32,170 nucleotides of DNA from a bacterium (GTDB lineage Bacteria; Bdellovibrionota; FAC87; UBA2466): assembly GCA_009927045.1 (NCBI GenBank), contig RFNT01000210.1, positions 1-32,170 on the forward strand. Direction: 5' to 3'. The notes below the pieces were generated by a model. That model ran no database searches. It had not been told where the DNA came from and was given only the letters and a program-made list of their open reading frames with translations. Of the stretch, positions 7,519-15,667 are shown in pieces. The first letter of the stretch is position 1. The number at the start of each line of letters is the position of its first letter. The position numbers and the translations under genes were made by a program.

Positions 7519-8997
7519 ATGCACGTTATTAAGCGGGACGGAAGTAAGGAAGAAGTAAAAATTGAAAAGATTTTGCATGCCGTCAATCGTGCTTGCCGCG
7601 GCATCCCAAACGTAGAAGCTCTTGATATCGCTAAAAGAACTATTAGCGGACTTCACGATGGGAGCACCACTGAGGAACTCGACAACCTTTCCATCGCCAC
7701 TGCAGTCATGTTGATGGCCGAAGAGCCCAACTATTCCAAAGTTGCTGCCCGAATGTTGTCTGAGAATGTTCGAAAGGAAGTCGGACGGGATTCTGCTTTT
7801 AGAGATTATCTCAAACGAGCTGCTGAGCATGGGGCCTTGAGCGATAACGTTTTGGGCCTTGCGATGAAAGATGTTCAAACCATCGAATACGCTATTCGAC
7901 ACGAACGCGACGATCTCTTTGAGTATTTTGGTTTAAAAACTTTAGTCGATCGCTATTTATTACGGCATCCGGAGACTCGAAAGATCATCGAGCGCCCACA
8001 ATGGATGTTCATGCGGGTGGCTTTGGGTTTGTCAGATTCAGTTCATGAAGCCATCGAGTTTTACGATATTGTCAGCCAGTTCTTTTACATGCCGTCCACA
8101 CCGACCTTATTCAATTCGGGAACTCGGCACCCTCAAATGAGTTCTTGTTACTTACTCACGGTGGCAGAGGACAGCCTTCAAGGTATTTATAAAACCATCA
8201 CCGATTGTGCCCACCTTTCTAAGTGGTCAGGCGGTTTAGGAGTGGATTGGACCCCCGTCCGAGCTTCGGGCTCGCTGATCAAAGGCACGAATGGACTCAG
8301 CAATGGCATAATTCCTTTTCTAAAAGTGTTTGATTCTTCAGTACATGCTGTGAATCAAGGCGGAAAAAGAAAAGGGGCTGCCGCGATTTACATAGAGCCG
8401 TGGCATGCCGATATTGAATCTTTCCTTGAGTTGCGAAACAACACAGGAGCTGAGGAACGTCGGACACATAATTTAAATTTAGCGCTTTGGATTCCCGATC
8501 TGTTCATGCGTCGAGTGGAAAGTGATTCGGATTGGTCCTTGTTCAGTCCTGAAAGTACTCCCGTTCTTCTAAAAACCTACGGGAAAGAATTCGACTTGGC
8601 CTATGAAGCTTACGAAAAAGAGGGGAAAGCTTTAAAAACGGTTTCCGCGCGTCAGCTCTACTCGCGAATGATGCAGACTTTAGCTGAAACTGGGAATGGG
8701 TGGATCTGCTTCAAAGACAAGGCAAACCTCCGAGCTTCCCAAACCGCTTTGCCGGGAGCTGTGATTCGAAGTTCCAATTTGTGCACTGAAATTTTGGAAG
8801 TGACGAGTTCTGAGGAAACAGCTGTTTGTAATTTGGGCAGCATCAATTTAAGCGCCTATGTAAACGGTTCTAAGTTTGATTTTGAAAAATTGGCTGAGGT
8901 AGTTGAAAAGGCTGTTGTTTTCTTGGATCGGTCGTTGATATTAATTTTTATCCTACTCGAGAGGCAAAGAACTCGAATCACAAGTGGCGTCCCGTAG
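7519..8997 (+). CDS. nrdA: Ribonucleotide reductase class I alpha subunit, 5' part (frameshifted)
   Basis: NrdA reduces ribonucleoside diphosphates to deoxyribonucleotides, working with NrdB. This frame encodes the N-terminal ATP-cone (MHVIKRDGSKEEVKIEKI onward, about 1-95), the barrel entry with FNSGTRHPQMSSCYLL (redox-active Cys), GTNGLSNGIIPFLKVFD, the catalytic SSNLCTEIL (Asn, Cys, Glu of the active-site loop) and ETAVCNLGSINLS (second redox Cys). Homologous sequence stops at about residue 471 (base 8930), after FLDR. The remaining 22 codons to the stop at 8997 are out of frame. The family sequence continues at 8931 in another frame, consistent with one missing base in the codon at 8929-8930. 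With the base restored the joined product is 773 residues, normal for class I NrdA. Confidence 0.93.
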   Translation: MHVIKRDGSKEEVKIEKILHAVNRACRGIPNVEALDIAKRTISGLHDGSTTEELDNLSIATAVMLMAEEPNYSKVAARMLSENVRKEVGRDSAFRDYLKRAAEHGALSDNVLGLAMKDVQTIEYAIRHERDDLFEYFGLKTLVDRYLLRHPETRKIIERPQWMFMRVALGLSDSVHEAIEFYDIVSQFFYMPSTPTLFNSGTRHPQMSSCYLLTVAEDSLQGIYKTITDCAHLSKWSGGLGVDWTPVRASGSLIKGTNGLSNGIIPFLKVFDSSVHAVNQGGKRKGAAAIYIEPWHADIESFLELRNNTGAEERRTHNLNLALWIPDLFMRRVESDSDWSLFSPESTPVLLKTYGKEFDLAYEAYEKEGKALKTVSARQLYSRMMQTLAETGNGWICFKDKANLRASQTALPGAVIRSSNLCTEILEVTSSEETAVCNLGSINLSAYVNGSKFDFEKLAEVVEKAVVFLDRSLILIFILLERQRTRITSGVP

Positions 8998-9839
8998 GTT
9001 TGGGAATTATGGGCCTCCAAGATGCTTTCTTTAAAATGGGCTACGTCTTTGATTCCCCGGAAGCAAAGCGCCTCTCAGACCAAATCTCCGAAACCGTTTA
9101 CTATCATGCTTTAAAAACCAGCTCCCAGATTGCAAAAAAACAAGGAGCTTTCCCTGCATTCAAGGACTCGCGCTACGCTGCGGGCTTCACTCAAGTTCAA
9201 TTAGCCCAAGACCTTCAGCCAGAAATGCCCAAACTCAATTTTGACTGGGCTGCTTTAGCTAAAGATATTCAACGCGATGGGCTTAGAAACAGTTTGCTGA
9301 TTGCCATTGCACCGACCGCAACGATTGCTTCGATTGTCGGTTCCTATGAAAGTATTGAACCGCAGATTTCTAACTTTTTTAAGCGCGAAACTTTGAGTGG
9401 CGAGTTTTTGAACATCAACCGTTACCTGATCCAGGATCTGAAAGATCTGGGACTTTGGTCCCCGACCATGCGGGCTCAAATCATCGAACAGGAAGGTTCC
9501 ATACAAAACATCGAAGCGATCCCCTTGGAAATTCGAGCTAAATACCGAACTGTTTGGGAAGTTTCTCAAAAAACACTGATTGATATGGCGGCCACCCGCT
9601 CTGCGTTTGTTGACCAATCGCAATCCCTCAACTTGTTCTTGGAGGATCCGAGCATTGGTAAGCTTTCATCCATGTACATGTATGCTTGGAAGCAGGGAAT
9701 CAAAACTACCTACTATCTTCGATCCCGAGCAAAGACTAAAATAAAGAAAACCACAGTGGAGGAGCCCAAGAGCTATTCAGCTGAGGAAGCCGTAGCCTGC
9801 TCTTTGGAAAATCCTGAAACTTGTGAAGCCTGTCAATAA
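8931..9839 (+). CDS. nrdA: Ribonucleotide reductase class I alpha subunit, 3' part (frameshifted)
   Basis: This frame picks up exactly where the 5' frame loses homology, reading VVDINFYPTREAKNSNHKW and VGLGIMGLQDAFFKMG. It continues with APTATIASIVGSYESIEP, ATRSAFVDQSQSLNLF, the radical-transfer Tyr pair in TTYYLRSR, and the C-terminal thioredoxin-exchange cysteines CEAC. It is the intact C-terminal 300 residues of NrdA. No ribosome binding site precedes it and it is not an independent gene. If taken alone, the first start codon is the TTG at 9000. The absence of further damage over 300 codons argues against an old pseudogene. It ends 12 nt before nrdB. Confidence 0.9.
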   Translation, partial: VVDINFYPTREAKNSNHKWRPVGLGIMGLQDAFFKMGYVFDSPEAKRLSDQISETVYYHALKTSSQIAKKQGAFPAFKDSRYAAGFTQVQLAQDLQPEMPKLNFDWAALAKDIQRDGLRNSLLIAIAPTATIASIVGSYESIEPQISNFFKRETLSGEFLNINRYLIQDLKDLGLWSPTMRAQIIEQEGSIQNIEAIPLEIRAKYRTVWEVSQKTLIDMAATRSAFVDQSQSLNLFLEDPSIGKLSSMYMYAWKQGIKTTYYLRSRAKTKIKKTTVEEPKSYSAEEAVACSLENPETCEACQ

Positions 9840-9851
9840 AAGGACGACACC

Positions 9852-10859
9852 ATGATTCTCAACACGGAACTCAACCTGACCCTTCGGCCCATGCAGTATC
9901 CTCAGTTTTTCAAACTGTACAAGGACTCCATTAAGAACATATGGACCACAGATGAACTCGACTTCTCAATTGATTTTGAGCATCTGCGGGACAAGCTTTC
10001 TCCAAAAGAAGCCCACTTAATCAAAAGGCTTGTGGCTTTTTTTGCAACGGCCGACAATTTGGTTGCCCACAATTTAGTTTTGAACTTCTACAAGCATCTG
10101 AACAGTCCGGAATATCGCATGTTTTTAGGAAAACAGCTGTTCGATGAAATGCTCCACGTAGAAACCTATCTGTTGCTCGTGGATAATTACCTGCCAGACC
10201 CCGTAGAGAGAAGTGAAGCGTTTGATGCTTATCGCAGTATTCCTTCCGTGAAACTGAAAGCAGATTTTTGCTTTAAGTATATGGATTCAATTAACGAGCT
10301 CGATAAGCTCGATACCGATGAAAAGAAAAAGCAGTTCCTCCAGAACTTGATTTGTTTTGCCGCTTGTGTAGAAGGCCTCTTTTTCTTCGGCTCTTTTGCT
10401 TATGTTTACTTTTTAAGAAACAAAGGACTCCTTCCGGGACTTGCTGCTGCCACCAACTGGGTATTTCGGGATGAGACCATGCACATCGAAGCCGCAATGG
10501 CCGCCATCGGAGTCATTCGTGAAGAATATCCTCACCTGTTTGACGAAGCTTTGAAAAAGCGAACAGAAGCCATGATCGATGAAGCGATTGAAGTTGAAAT
10601 GGCCTTCTGCAGTGATGCCTTAAGTCTCGGCGTGAGTGGTATTTCTCCCACCATGATGAAAGATTATCTGATGTATTGTGCTGATAATCGCTTGGTTCAG
10701 TTGGGCTATCCCAAAAAATACCTGACCAAGAATCCTTTTCCGTTCATGGTGCTTCAGGATGTGCAGTCGTTGACTAACTTCTTTGAAAAGCGAGTAACGG
10801 AATACCAAAAAGGTTTTTCTGCTACCAAGCAAGCTGTCGTTTTTGACGAAGCTTTCTAA
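9852..10859 (+). CDS. nrdB: Ribonucleotide reductase class I beta subunit
   Basis: NrdB holds the di-metal cofactor and the radical that starts nucleotide reduction in NrdA. The protein has 335 residues. Iron ligands can be placed: Asp in ATADNLVAHN, Glu and His in DEMLHVETY, Glu in ACVEGLFFF, and Glu and His in RDETMHIE. The Tyr of DEMLHVETY lies four residues after the His, exactly where the radical Tyr122 of E. coli R2 sits. This suggests a standard Tyr-radical class I enzyme rather than a Phe-substituted class Ic type. AAAGGA precedes the ATG by 8 nt. The 12-nt gap to nrdA shows a single operon. Confidence 0.96.
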   Translation: MILNTELNLTLRPMQYPQFFKLYKDSIKNIWTTDELDFSIDFEHLRDKLSPKEAHLIKRLVAFFATADNLVAHNLVLNFYKHLNSPEYRMFLGKQLFDEMLHVETYLLLVDNYLPDPVERSEAFDAYRSIPSVKLKADFCFKYMDSINELDKLDTDEKKKQFLQNLICFAACVEGLFFFGSFAYVYFLRNKGLLPGLAAATNWVFRDETMHIEAAMAAIGVIREEYPHLFDEALKKRTEAMIDEAIEVEMAFCSDALSLGVSGISPTMMKDYLMYCADNRLVQLGYPKKYLTKNPFPFMVLQDVQSLTNFFEKRVTEYQKGFSATKQAVVFDEAF

Positions 10860-10994
10860 TGCCTGCCCTTTTTTGGCGCAAACTCACTGAATACTGGGAC
10901 TTCTCCGCCTAGAGGCTCACCATCAAAAGTGGCATCGGCTTGCATTACTCTACAGGCGACTTTGAAGTTCCATGTGCGGAACGTGAGTGGAAAC

Positions 10995-11879
10995 ATGAAG
11001 AATACAGTCACTTTCATACTGACCCTAAGCCTGATTTTGCTGGTCGGATGCCAAAAGAAAAATAATACGAGTGGCTTCAGTGGGCGGCTGGGGATCGTTT
11101 TAGACAGTTCCGTTCCCGAGGCCGAGCGGGAACTCATCGACATGGATTTGTTCCGATTGTCTGAGGTCAACCTCAACTCCGCATCTTCCCGAGATCTTCA
11201 AATTTTGGGTGTACAAGCATTTTCTGGGAACCAACTGACGAGTTGGCTGCGAACCCGAGTGAGCTTTATTGTAGGTGAAGATTTCGATTACGGAGAACAG
11301 GCTAACATCGTTGGAACTCAAACGTATCGCCCCCAAATCTTTTCAGCGAGTCTTCTCAATGAAGAGGAGATTGAACAGAACAGCTTGATCACTATCATGA
11401 TCAATATCGGCGGCGCTCTGTATCGATATGGAAAAAGAAACAATCAAGTGTTGACCCTCGACGTGGGCGGGCAGCGAGTTTATGTAAAGAGCCCCCGAGT
11501 GGGTGTGATTCAGATTGGGGAAGGTTTGTTTTCGGCGTGGTCCGTAAAAAGCTCTGCCAGAGATGCTTTAGCTAATAGCTTGATCCGACTTTCTGTTTTT
11601 TTCCATGAAGCTAGGCACAGTGATGGCAACGGAGACAACGTCACGTTTCCTCACGCCATTTGTCCGGATGGACATGATTACGCCGGAAACTACTCCTGCG
11701 ATAGCGCGGCTAATGGACCTTACGTCGTAGATTCCGTCATGCTCCGCAACTTGAGAAATGCCTGCACCGGATGCTCTAATACGGAAATACAAACTTTTAA
11801 ATCCTTTGAAGCCGATGCGCTCGACCGAATGCTGCCGGGCTCCTGGGATAAGGATATTCGACCCGAGCAAATTCCTTGA
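10995..11879 (+). CDS. Lipoprotein with HEARH zinc-protease-type motif
   Basis: This is a predicted 294-residue lipoprotein: an N-terminal hydrophobic signal ends in LLVGC with lipid-anchor Cys19. I chose the ATG at 10995 because it gives this clean signal and has GAGTGG upstream. An upstream in-frame ATG at 10929 would bury it. Near residues 204-208 is HEARH followed by SDGNGD, a fit to the HExxH zincin motif with Asp210 as a possible third ligand. The C-terminal part has four Cys, including a CTGC pair, that could form disulfides or bind metal. It ends in a LDRMLPGSWD segment. I do not recognise a named family. Peptidase activity is inferred from one short motif. Its 3' end overlaps the next gene. 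Confidence 0.7.
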   Translation: MKNTVTFILTLSLILLVGCQKKNNTSGFSGRLGIVLDSSVPEAERELIDMDLFRLSEVNLNSASSRDLQILGVQAFSGNQLTSWLRTRVSFIVGEDFDYGEQANIVGTQTYRPQIFSASLLNEEEIEQNSLITIMINIGGALYRYGKRNNQVLTLDVGGQRVYVKSPRVGVIQIGEGLFSAWSVKSSARDALANSLIRLSVFFHEARHSDGNGDNVTFPHAICPDGHDYAGNYSCDSAANGPYVVDSVMLRNLRNACTGCSNTEIQTFKSFEADALDRMLPGSWDKDIRPEQIP

Positions 11880-12442
11880 GACGAAAAAGCAAAAAGCTAA
11901 CTTACTTATTTTGGGGCATTACTTTCTTGGGCTTTACAGTGGGCCTAGGTTGGCATCTCTCCGGGAAGTATTTTCCGCAACAGGCATCTCAACACCCCGA
12001 TCCTTTTTTTGACGGATCAGCAGAATTAGTGGGCGTGGTAGAGGAGCGCGAGGCTAGCCCGGAAGAAAAACGTCCGCTGCCTGAGATCTCCCCAGAGGAA
12101 TTGAGCTTTCGTGAGCGGACGAATCGAGTGCTTGAAGATTTTCCAAAAAAAGAAATTCTTAAAGATTCAGGTCGGGACCTTCATAAGCCACCGCCAGAAT
12201 TAGTCGATGCCAGTACCGAATTGGGAGCTATTGAAGATCTGCTAGATAAGAATCCAGAACTTACAAAAGAAGGTCTCAGATTCTATAGAAAATGTGCTCT
12301 TCAAGAGGCTCTTTTGTCCTCATTGCGAGCTCTGTGCTTGCACAACTTAAAGCAGCGCGCAGAGAGAGCAGGTCTCACTAAAAAAATTAATTGGAAGCAA
12401 TTCCCAGATAAATTGCATCGAATCGCCGATCGGCTCAAATAG
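11876..12442 (+). CDS. Hypothetical single-pass membrane protein
   Basis: The TTG at 11876 overlaps the TGA of the HEARH lipoprotein (TTGA), which suggests translational coupling. The 188-residue product starts with a basic MRRKSKK, then one hydrophobic segment (about 9-30), then an acidic, Pro- and Glu-rich stretch (about 45-105). It ends in a predicted helical domain with two Cys (about 115-188). A signal anchor with the bulk of the protein outside the cytoplasm is likely. There is no recognised domain. The tight overlap suggests that it works with the lipoprotein. It ends 5 nt from the stop of the convergent barrel gene. Confidence 0.65.
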   Translation: MRRKSKKLTYLFWGITFLGFTVGLGWHLSGKYFPQQASQHPDPFFDGSAELVGVVEEREASPEEKRPLPEISPEELSFRERTNRVLEDFPKKEILKDSGRDLHKPPPELVDASTELGAIEDLLDKNPELTKEGLRFYRKCALQEALLSSLRALCLHNLKQRAERAGLTKKINWKQFPDKLHRIADRLK

Positions 12443-12447
12443 AAGAT

Positions 12448-12885
12448 CTAAAATCGAAACTTCACATTACCGACCCAATGAAAAACTCGGTTATAAACCC
12501 CTGCTATTTGCGGGGCTTCTTCAATGCTGGAAAGACCCCATCCGTACCGAACACTCGCACCCAGTTCCAGGTTTTGGGATAAAATAATATCCAAACCCGC
12601 ACCCACATAGAGACCGTATTCAAATCGATTGGTCGTGGAGGTTTTATCAAAGCTCACTCCGGAATCGACTTGAGTAGCGGAGTGTAGATACGCAATAGAG
12701 GGCCCCGCAAAGAGGCTGGGCGCTAAGTTATTCCAGTGGGCTCTTGCCTTTAAAAACAACGGAACCTCTAAATACTTCAGACTGGCTCCGTCTCGAACCG
12801 GTAAAAGGCTCGGGCGAAAATAACCTTTTTCGATGTAATTTAACTCGGCTTGAATGGAAATGTGTTCATCAACTGAAGCTCCACC
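12448..12885 (-). CDS. Outer-membrane beta-barrel protein, C-terminal part (frameshifted)
   Basis: From base 12885 downward this frame reads GGASVDEHISIQAELNYIEK, then alternating hydrophobic and polar strands, LEVPLFLKARA, FAGPSIAYLHS, GLYVGAGLDIIL, LELGASVRYGWGL, and ends NVKFRF. This is the look of a small eight-stranded porin-like or OmpA-like barrel with a terminal Phe. It continues the gene whose signal peptide lies at 13166. One base appears to be missing at 12886-12887. Joined, the product would be 239 residues. If called alone, the first start would be near 12759. Function unknown. Confidence 0.75.
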   Translation of the reverse strand, partial: GGASVDEHISIQAELNYIEKGYFRPSLLPVRDGASLKYLEVPLFLKARAHWNNLAPSLFAGPSIAYLHSATQVDSGVSFDKTSTTNRFEYGLYVGAGLDIILSQNLELGASVRYGWGLSSIEEAPQIAGVYNRVFHWVGNVKFRF

Positions 12886-13166
12886 AATGCACCACCCGTA
12901 AAAGAAGTTCTGGATTGGTCGCCACTTTCTGAAATTTCTGTGACCGTTTGTCCAACCTGAAACCCCACTGCCAAGAGTCCTGAAGAGGTTCCTGCAACGG
13001 CTGGTTCCGGAGCCGCAACGGGGGCTGGTGCCGCCGGAGGAGCAGCGGATTCCTGAACGGGGGCTGAAGCTTCTTCTGTAGCTGGAGCTTCAGATTCGGG
13101 TTCGGGCTCAGCCAAAAGCGGTGAAGTCAGCGCTAAGAAAAAGGTTAACAATAGGCTCAGTTTCAT
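12840..13166 (-). CDS. Outer-membrane beta-barrel protein, N-terminal part (frameshifted)
   Basis: The ATG at 13166 starts a clear Sec signal peptide (MKLSLLLTFFLALTSPLLA, cleavage before EPEPE). A low-complexity Glu/Pro/Ala linker (about 20-58) follows, then the first barrel strands LLAVGFQVGQTVTEI and RTSFTGGAL. After base 12886 this frame leaves homology and stops at 12840, while the other frame continues the barrel. The gene lies 54 nt after tRNA-Phe on the same strand. The Pro/Ala linker may tether or space the barrel from the periplasm. Single-base error is more likely than true loss, because the downstream frame is undamaged. Confidence 0.75.
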   Translation of the reverse strand: MKLSLLLTFFLALTSPLLAEPEPESEAPATEEASAPVQESAAPPAAPAPVAAPEPAVAGTSSGLLAVGFQVGQTVTEISESGDQSRTSFTGGALVELQLMNTFPFKPS

Positions 13167-13220
13167 AAGGACCCCCGTTGAATTAATTATATGGATAAAT
13201 GAGCCGTGTGTAAAAAAATG

Positions 13221-13293
13221 TGCCCAGGGACGGAATCGAACCGCCGACACGAGGATTTTCAATCCTCTGCTCTACCGACTGAGCTACCTGGGC
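13221..13293 (-). tRNA. tRNA-Phe (GAA)
   Basis: The minus strand folds as a complete cloverleaf. The acceptor is GCCCAGG/CCTGGGC with discriminator A, the D stem GCTC/GAGC, the anticodon loop TTGAAAA with anticodon GAA, and the T loop TTCGATT. The length without CCA is 73 nt. CCA is not encoded; the next bases read CAT. A run of seven T follows. Confidence 0.96.
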
Positions 13294-13345
13294 AAATAAG
13301 GACCCTTCAAAAGAGCTAAGAAGGTATCTGCTAGGGTAGGGGTGG

Positions 13346-13942
13346 TCAAGAGAGCTTGTGGGGATTCTTTTGAACCCATTCCAGGAAGGCCGCTACGGCT
13401 CGGGCTCGGTGGCTGACTTGGGATTTTTCAGCATCTGTGGCCTCCCCAAAAGACTTCCCCAAATCAAAGGAAAAAAAGAGCGGATCATAGCCAAACCCCT
13501 GAACGCCCGAAGGTGCTAATTGAATTTTTCCTTCGGTGACCCCCTCAAAAAACAGGGGTTCTCTAGTACCTCCAACCCAACACAACACCGTCCGAAATCG
13601 TGCTGTCCACTGGGCAGGTGGAAAGGGCCGAAGCAGGTCATAGAGAAAGGCAAATCGCTCAGACCACGAAAGGGTGACCCCTCCCCATCGGGCGCTCAAA
13701 ACCCCGGGAGCCCCTTGGAGCACATCAATTTCCAAGCCTGAGTCATCCGCAAGAACGGGTTTTTGAAGCCATTTAAAATAGCCTTGGGCTTTCAAAAGCG
13801 CATTTTCAGCGTAAGTGGCTCCCGTCTCGTCAATTTCAGGAGCGGCGGGGTCAAGCGGTAAGCATCGGAAGGAGGGTGCCAAGAGATCAGCAAATTCTTT
13901 CCATTTGCCGATATTTTTTGAGGCAATTCTCAGCTCGATCAC
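13346..13942 (-). CDS. rdgB: XTP/dITP pyrophosphatase RdgB
   Basis: This is the house-cleaning nucleotide pyrophosphatase of the Ham1 family. It hydrolyses dITP, dXTP and ITP to monophosphates and so keeps deaminated purines out of DNA. The 198 residues carry the full set of family motifs: the N-terminal [39 protein letters not shown] and the C-terminal SHRARA. The start codon overlaps the rph stop as ATGA (13939-13942), so the two are translationally coupled. The rph-rdgB pairing is common in bacteria. Confidence 0.96.
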   Translation of the reverse strand: MIELRIASKNIGKWKEFADLLAPSFRCLPLDPAAPEIDETGATYAENALLKAQGYFKWLQKPVLADDSGLEIDVLQGAPGVLSARWGGVTLSWSERFAFLYDLLRPFPPAQWTARFRTVLCWVGGTREPLFFEGVTEGKIQLAPSGVQGFGYDPLFFSFDLGKSFGEATDAEKSQVSHRARAVAAFLEWVQKNPHKLS

Positions 13943-14655
13943 TTCATTAAAACCTGTTTTTGTAACCGGAAAAGTTCTTGAATTCCTTGCTCGGCAAGCG
14001 CCAATAAACTTTCAAGATGATTTCTATCGAAGGGCTCTCCTTCGGCAGTCCCCTGCACTTCCACGAACTTGCCTTCGGAAGTCATCACCACATTCATATC
14101 CACTTCGGCATCTTTATCTTCGATGTAATCCAAATCCAAAACAGGAGTTCCCTTCACTACGCCAACAGAAACAGCAGCTACTGCTCGCTTTGAAACTTGG
14201 CTGAGCGACGGAATTTTTTGAGAGAACTTTTGTAAGGCTAACATCACCGCCACGTAACTCCCTGTGATTGATGCGGTTCGAGTGCCCCCATCGGCATCGA
14301 TGACATCACAATCGACGAGAATTGAACGTTCTCCTAATGCACTCAAGTCGATGGCGGCTCGAAGGGATCTACCTATCAGGCGTTGAATCTCCATGGTGCG
14401 GCCGCCAATTTTATTCCGCTCGCGCTGGATGCGTTGTCCAGAACTGGCTGGGAGCATCGAGTACTCGGCTGTCAGCCACCCTTTGCCCTGGCCCTTCAAC
14501 CAATTGGGGATTGTTTCTTCAATCATGGCAGAACAAACCACTCGCGTACCTCCCATTTCAATCAAACAGGATCCCGGAGGATGAGAGAGATAATGGGGAG
14601 TGATTTTTAAAGGACGCAGTTGCATGGGAGTGCGTCCACTGTGCCGTGATGCCAT
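13939..14655 (-). CDS. rph: Ribonuclease PH
   Basis: RNase PH is a phosphorolytic 3'-5' exoribonuclease that trims tRNA 3' ends and degrades structured RNA. The protein has 238 residues, full length. Recognisable blocks are [64 protein letters not shown] and the C-terminal [16 protein letters not shown] lies 8 nt before the ATG, inside the end of the amidase gene 4 nt away. The tRNA-Phe gene 45 nt beyond rdgB lacks an encoded CCA, so its 3' end needs processing and CCA addition. Confidence 0.96.
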   Translation of the reverse strand: MASRHSGRTPMQLRPLKITPHYLSHPPGSCLIEMGGTRVVCSAMIEETIPNWLKGQGKGWLTAEYSMLPASSGQRIQRERNKIGGRTMEIQRLIGRSLRAAIDLSALGERSILVDCDVIDADGGTRTASITGSYVAVMLALQKFSQKIPSLSQVSKRAVAAVSVGVVKGTPVLDLDYIEDKDAEVDMNVVMTSEGKFVEVQGTAEGEPFDRNHLESLLALAEQGIQELFRLQKQVLMK

Positions 14656-14659
14656 AAAG

Positions 14660-15667
14660 TTATCCTAGCTTTCTTGTTCTGAGACCAAATTCAATAATGC
14701 CGGAGCTTATAGCACTGGCGAGACGTTTTAGGTAGGCTTCTTTCGTGAGAAGAAAAGATTCCTGAGGGTGGGTTACGTACCCCACTTCCACTAATATCGC
14801 TGGCATGTTCGTTCCATGAAGTACCGTGAAGGGTCCTTGTCGCACCCCTCGACCATTCGAGAGAACACGCTTTGAAATCGAAGTGAACATGTCTTCAGCA
14901 AACTGAGCACTTTCGTTTGTATGAAAGGTCGTTCTGACATCCGAAAGAATAGATAACACATCTGATTTTTCTGAGGGCAACTGGCCTTCACTTTCTTTGA
15001 GTGCCAGGCGCTCAGTTTCAGGATCGGAAGCTTCAGGACTTAAAAAATAAACTTCAAACCCGCGCGCTTTCGGCACCGGCGAGGAATTCAAGTGAATGCT
15101 GACAAACATGTCAGCACCCCAATTGTTTGCCATTCGAACACGCTCTTTAAGAGGAATAAACGTATCGTTTTCCCGAGTGAGTTGCACTTCCAGGGGATAT
15201 CCCTGTTTTTTAGCAATGCTCTCCACTTCACGTTTGATCTTTTTTGCCAGGAGCAAGCTCACTTGTTTTTCACGGATGCCATGGCGTCCGGCAGCTCCAT
15301 CATCTTTGCCTCCGTGCCCCGGATCCAACATCACCTTTAAACGATATTGGGTGCTCTGAGAAGCTGTCGGGACCGTTTTGATTTTGCTATCAGAAGGCGC
15401 TGGTTGGTCTGGACGCACGGAAATCATATTGACGGGGTTCATCAGCTGATTCTGTACGGGGTCGGTATGGTGCGGTGTTCGATCGGTTGAGGTTTCGAAG
15501 GGCGAGGGAATCTCTTTTGCTACACCGCGCTCACTCATGACGCTCACCAAAATAAATAAAGCAAGGAATGGAATGGAGAGCCATTTTAAGGGCGTGTTAG
15601 AATGGAACTTCCATCTGAGTTGATTCTTAATTTTTCCCTGGAATTTTTGATGAGAACAAAAAGCCAT
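14660..15667 (-). CDS. N-acetylmuramoyl-L-alanine amidase (Amidase_3)
   Basis: This zinc-dependent amidase cleaves the amide bond between MurNAc and the stem peptide. From the ATG at 15667 it has 335 residues. A basic N-terminus and one hydrophobic segment (about 28-45, [12 protein letters not shown]) act as signal or anchor. A Pro/Ser/Thr-rich linker is followed by the Amidase_3 domain (about 108-330) with the zinc motifs DPGHGG, the Glu of REND, SIHLNS and the catalytic Glu block LVEVGYVTH. The start region overlaps the divergent spoIID-like gene by 18 bp, and no later start keeps the hydrophobic segment. It is the first gene of an amidase-rph-rdgB operon. Confidence 0.92.
   Translation of the reverse strand: MAFCSHQKFQGKIKNQLRWKFHSNTPLKWLSIPFLALFILVSVMSERGVAKEIPSPFETSTDRTPHHTDPVQNQLMNPVNMISVRPDQPAPSDSKIKTVPTASQSTQYRLKVMLDPGHGGKDDGAAGRHGIREKQVSLLLAKKIKREVESIAKKQGYPLEVQLTRENDTFIPLKERVRMANNWGADMFVSIHLNSSPVPKARGFEVYFLSPEASDPETERLALKESEGQLPSEKSDVLSILSDVRTTFHTNESAQFAEDMFTSISKRVLSNGRGVRQGPFTVLHGTNMPAILVEVGYVTHPQESFLLTKEAYLKRLASAISSGIIEFGLRTRKLG

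Noticed and set aside
8929-8945. Programmed -1 frameshifting in nrdA
   Set aside because: No X-XXY-YYZ slippery heptamer is at the joint and no clear downstream pseudoknot is visible. An indel is simpler.
10856-11176. Minus-strand open frame whose last 40 residues look protein-like and whose stop touches the nrdB stop
   Set aside because: Most of it is antisense to the start of the HEARH lipoprotein gene. No ribosome binding site or recognised domain was seen. The protein-like look of the tail is a weak argument. It could be a remnant, but I do not call it.
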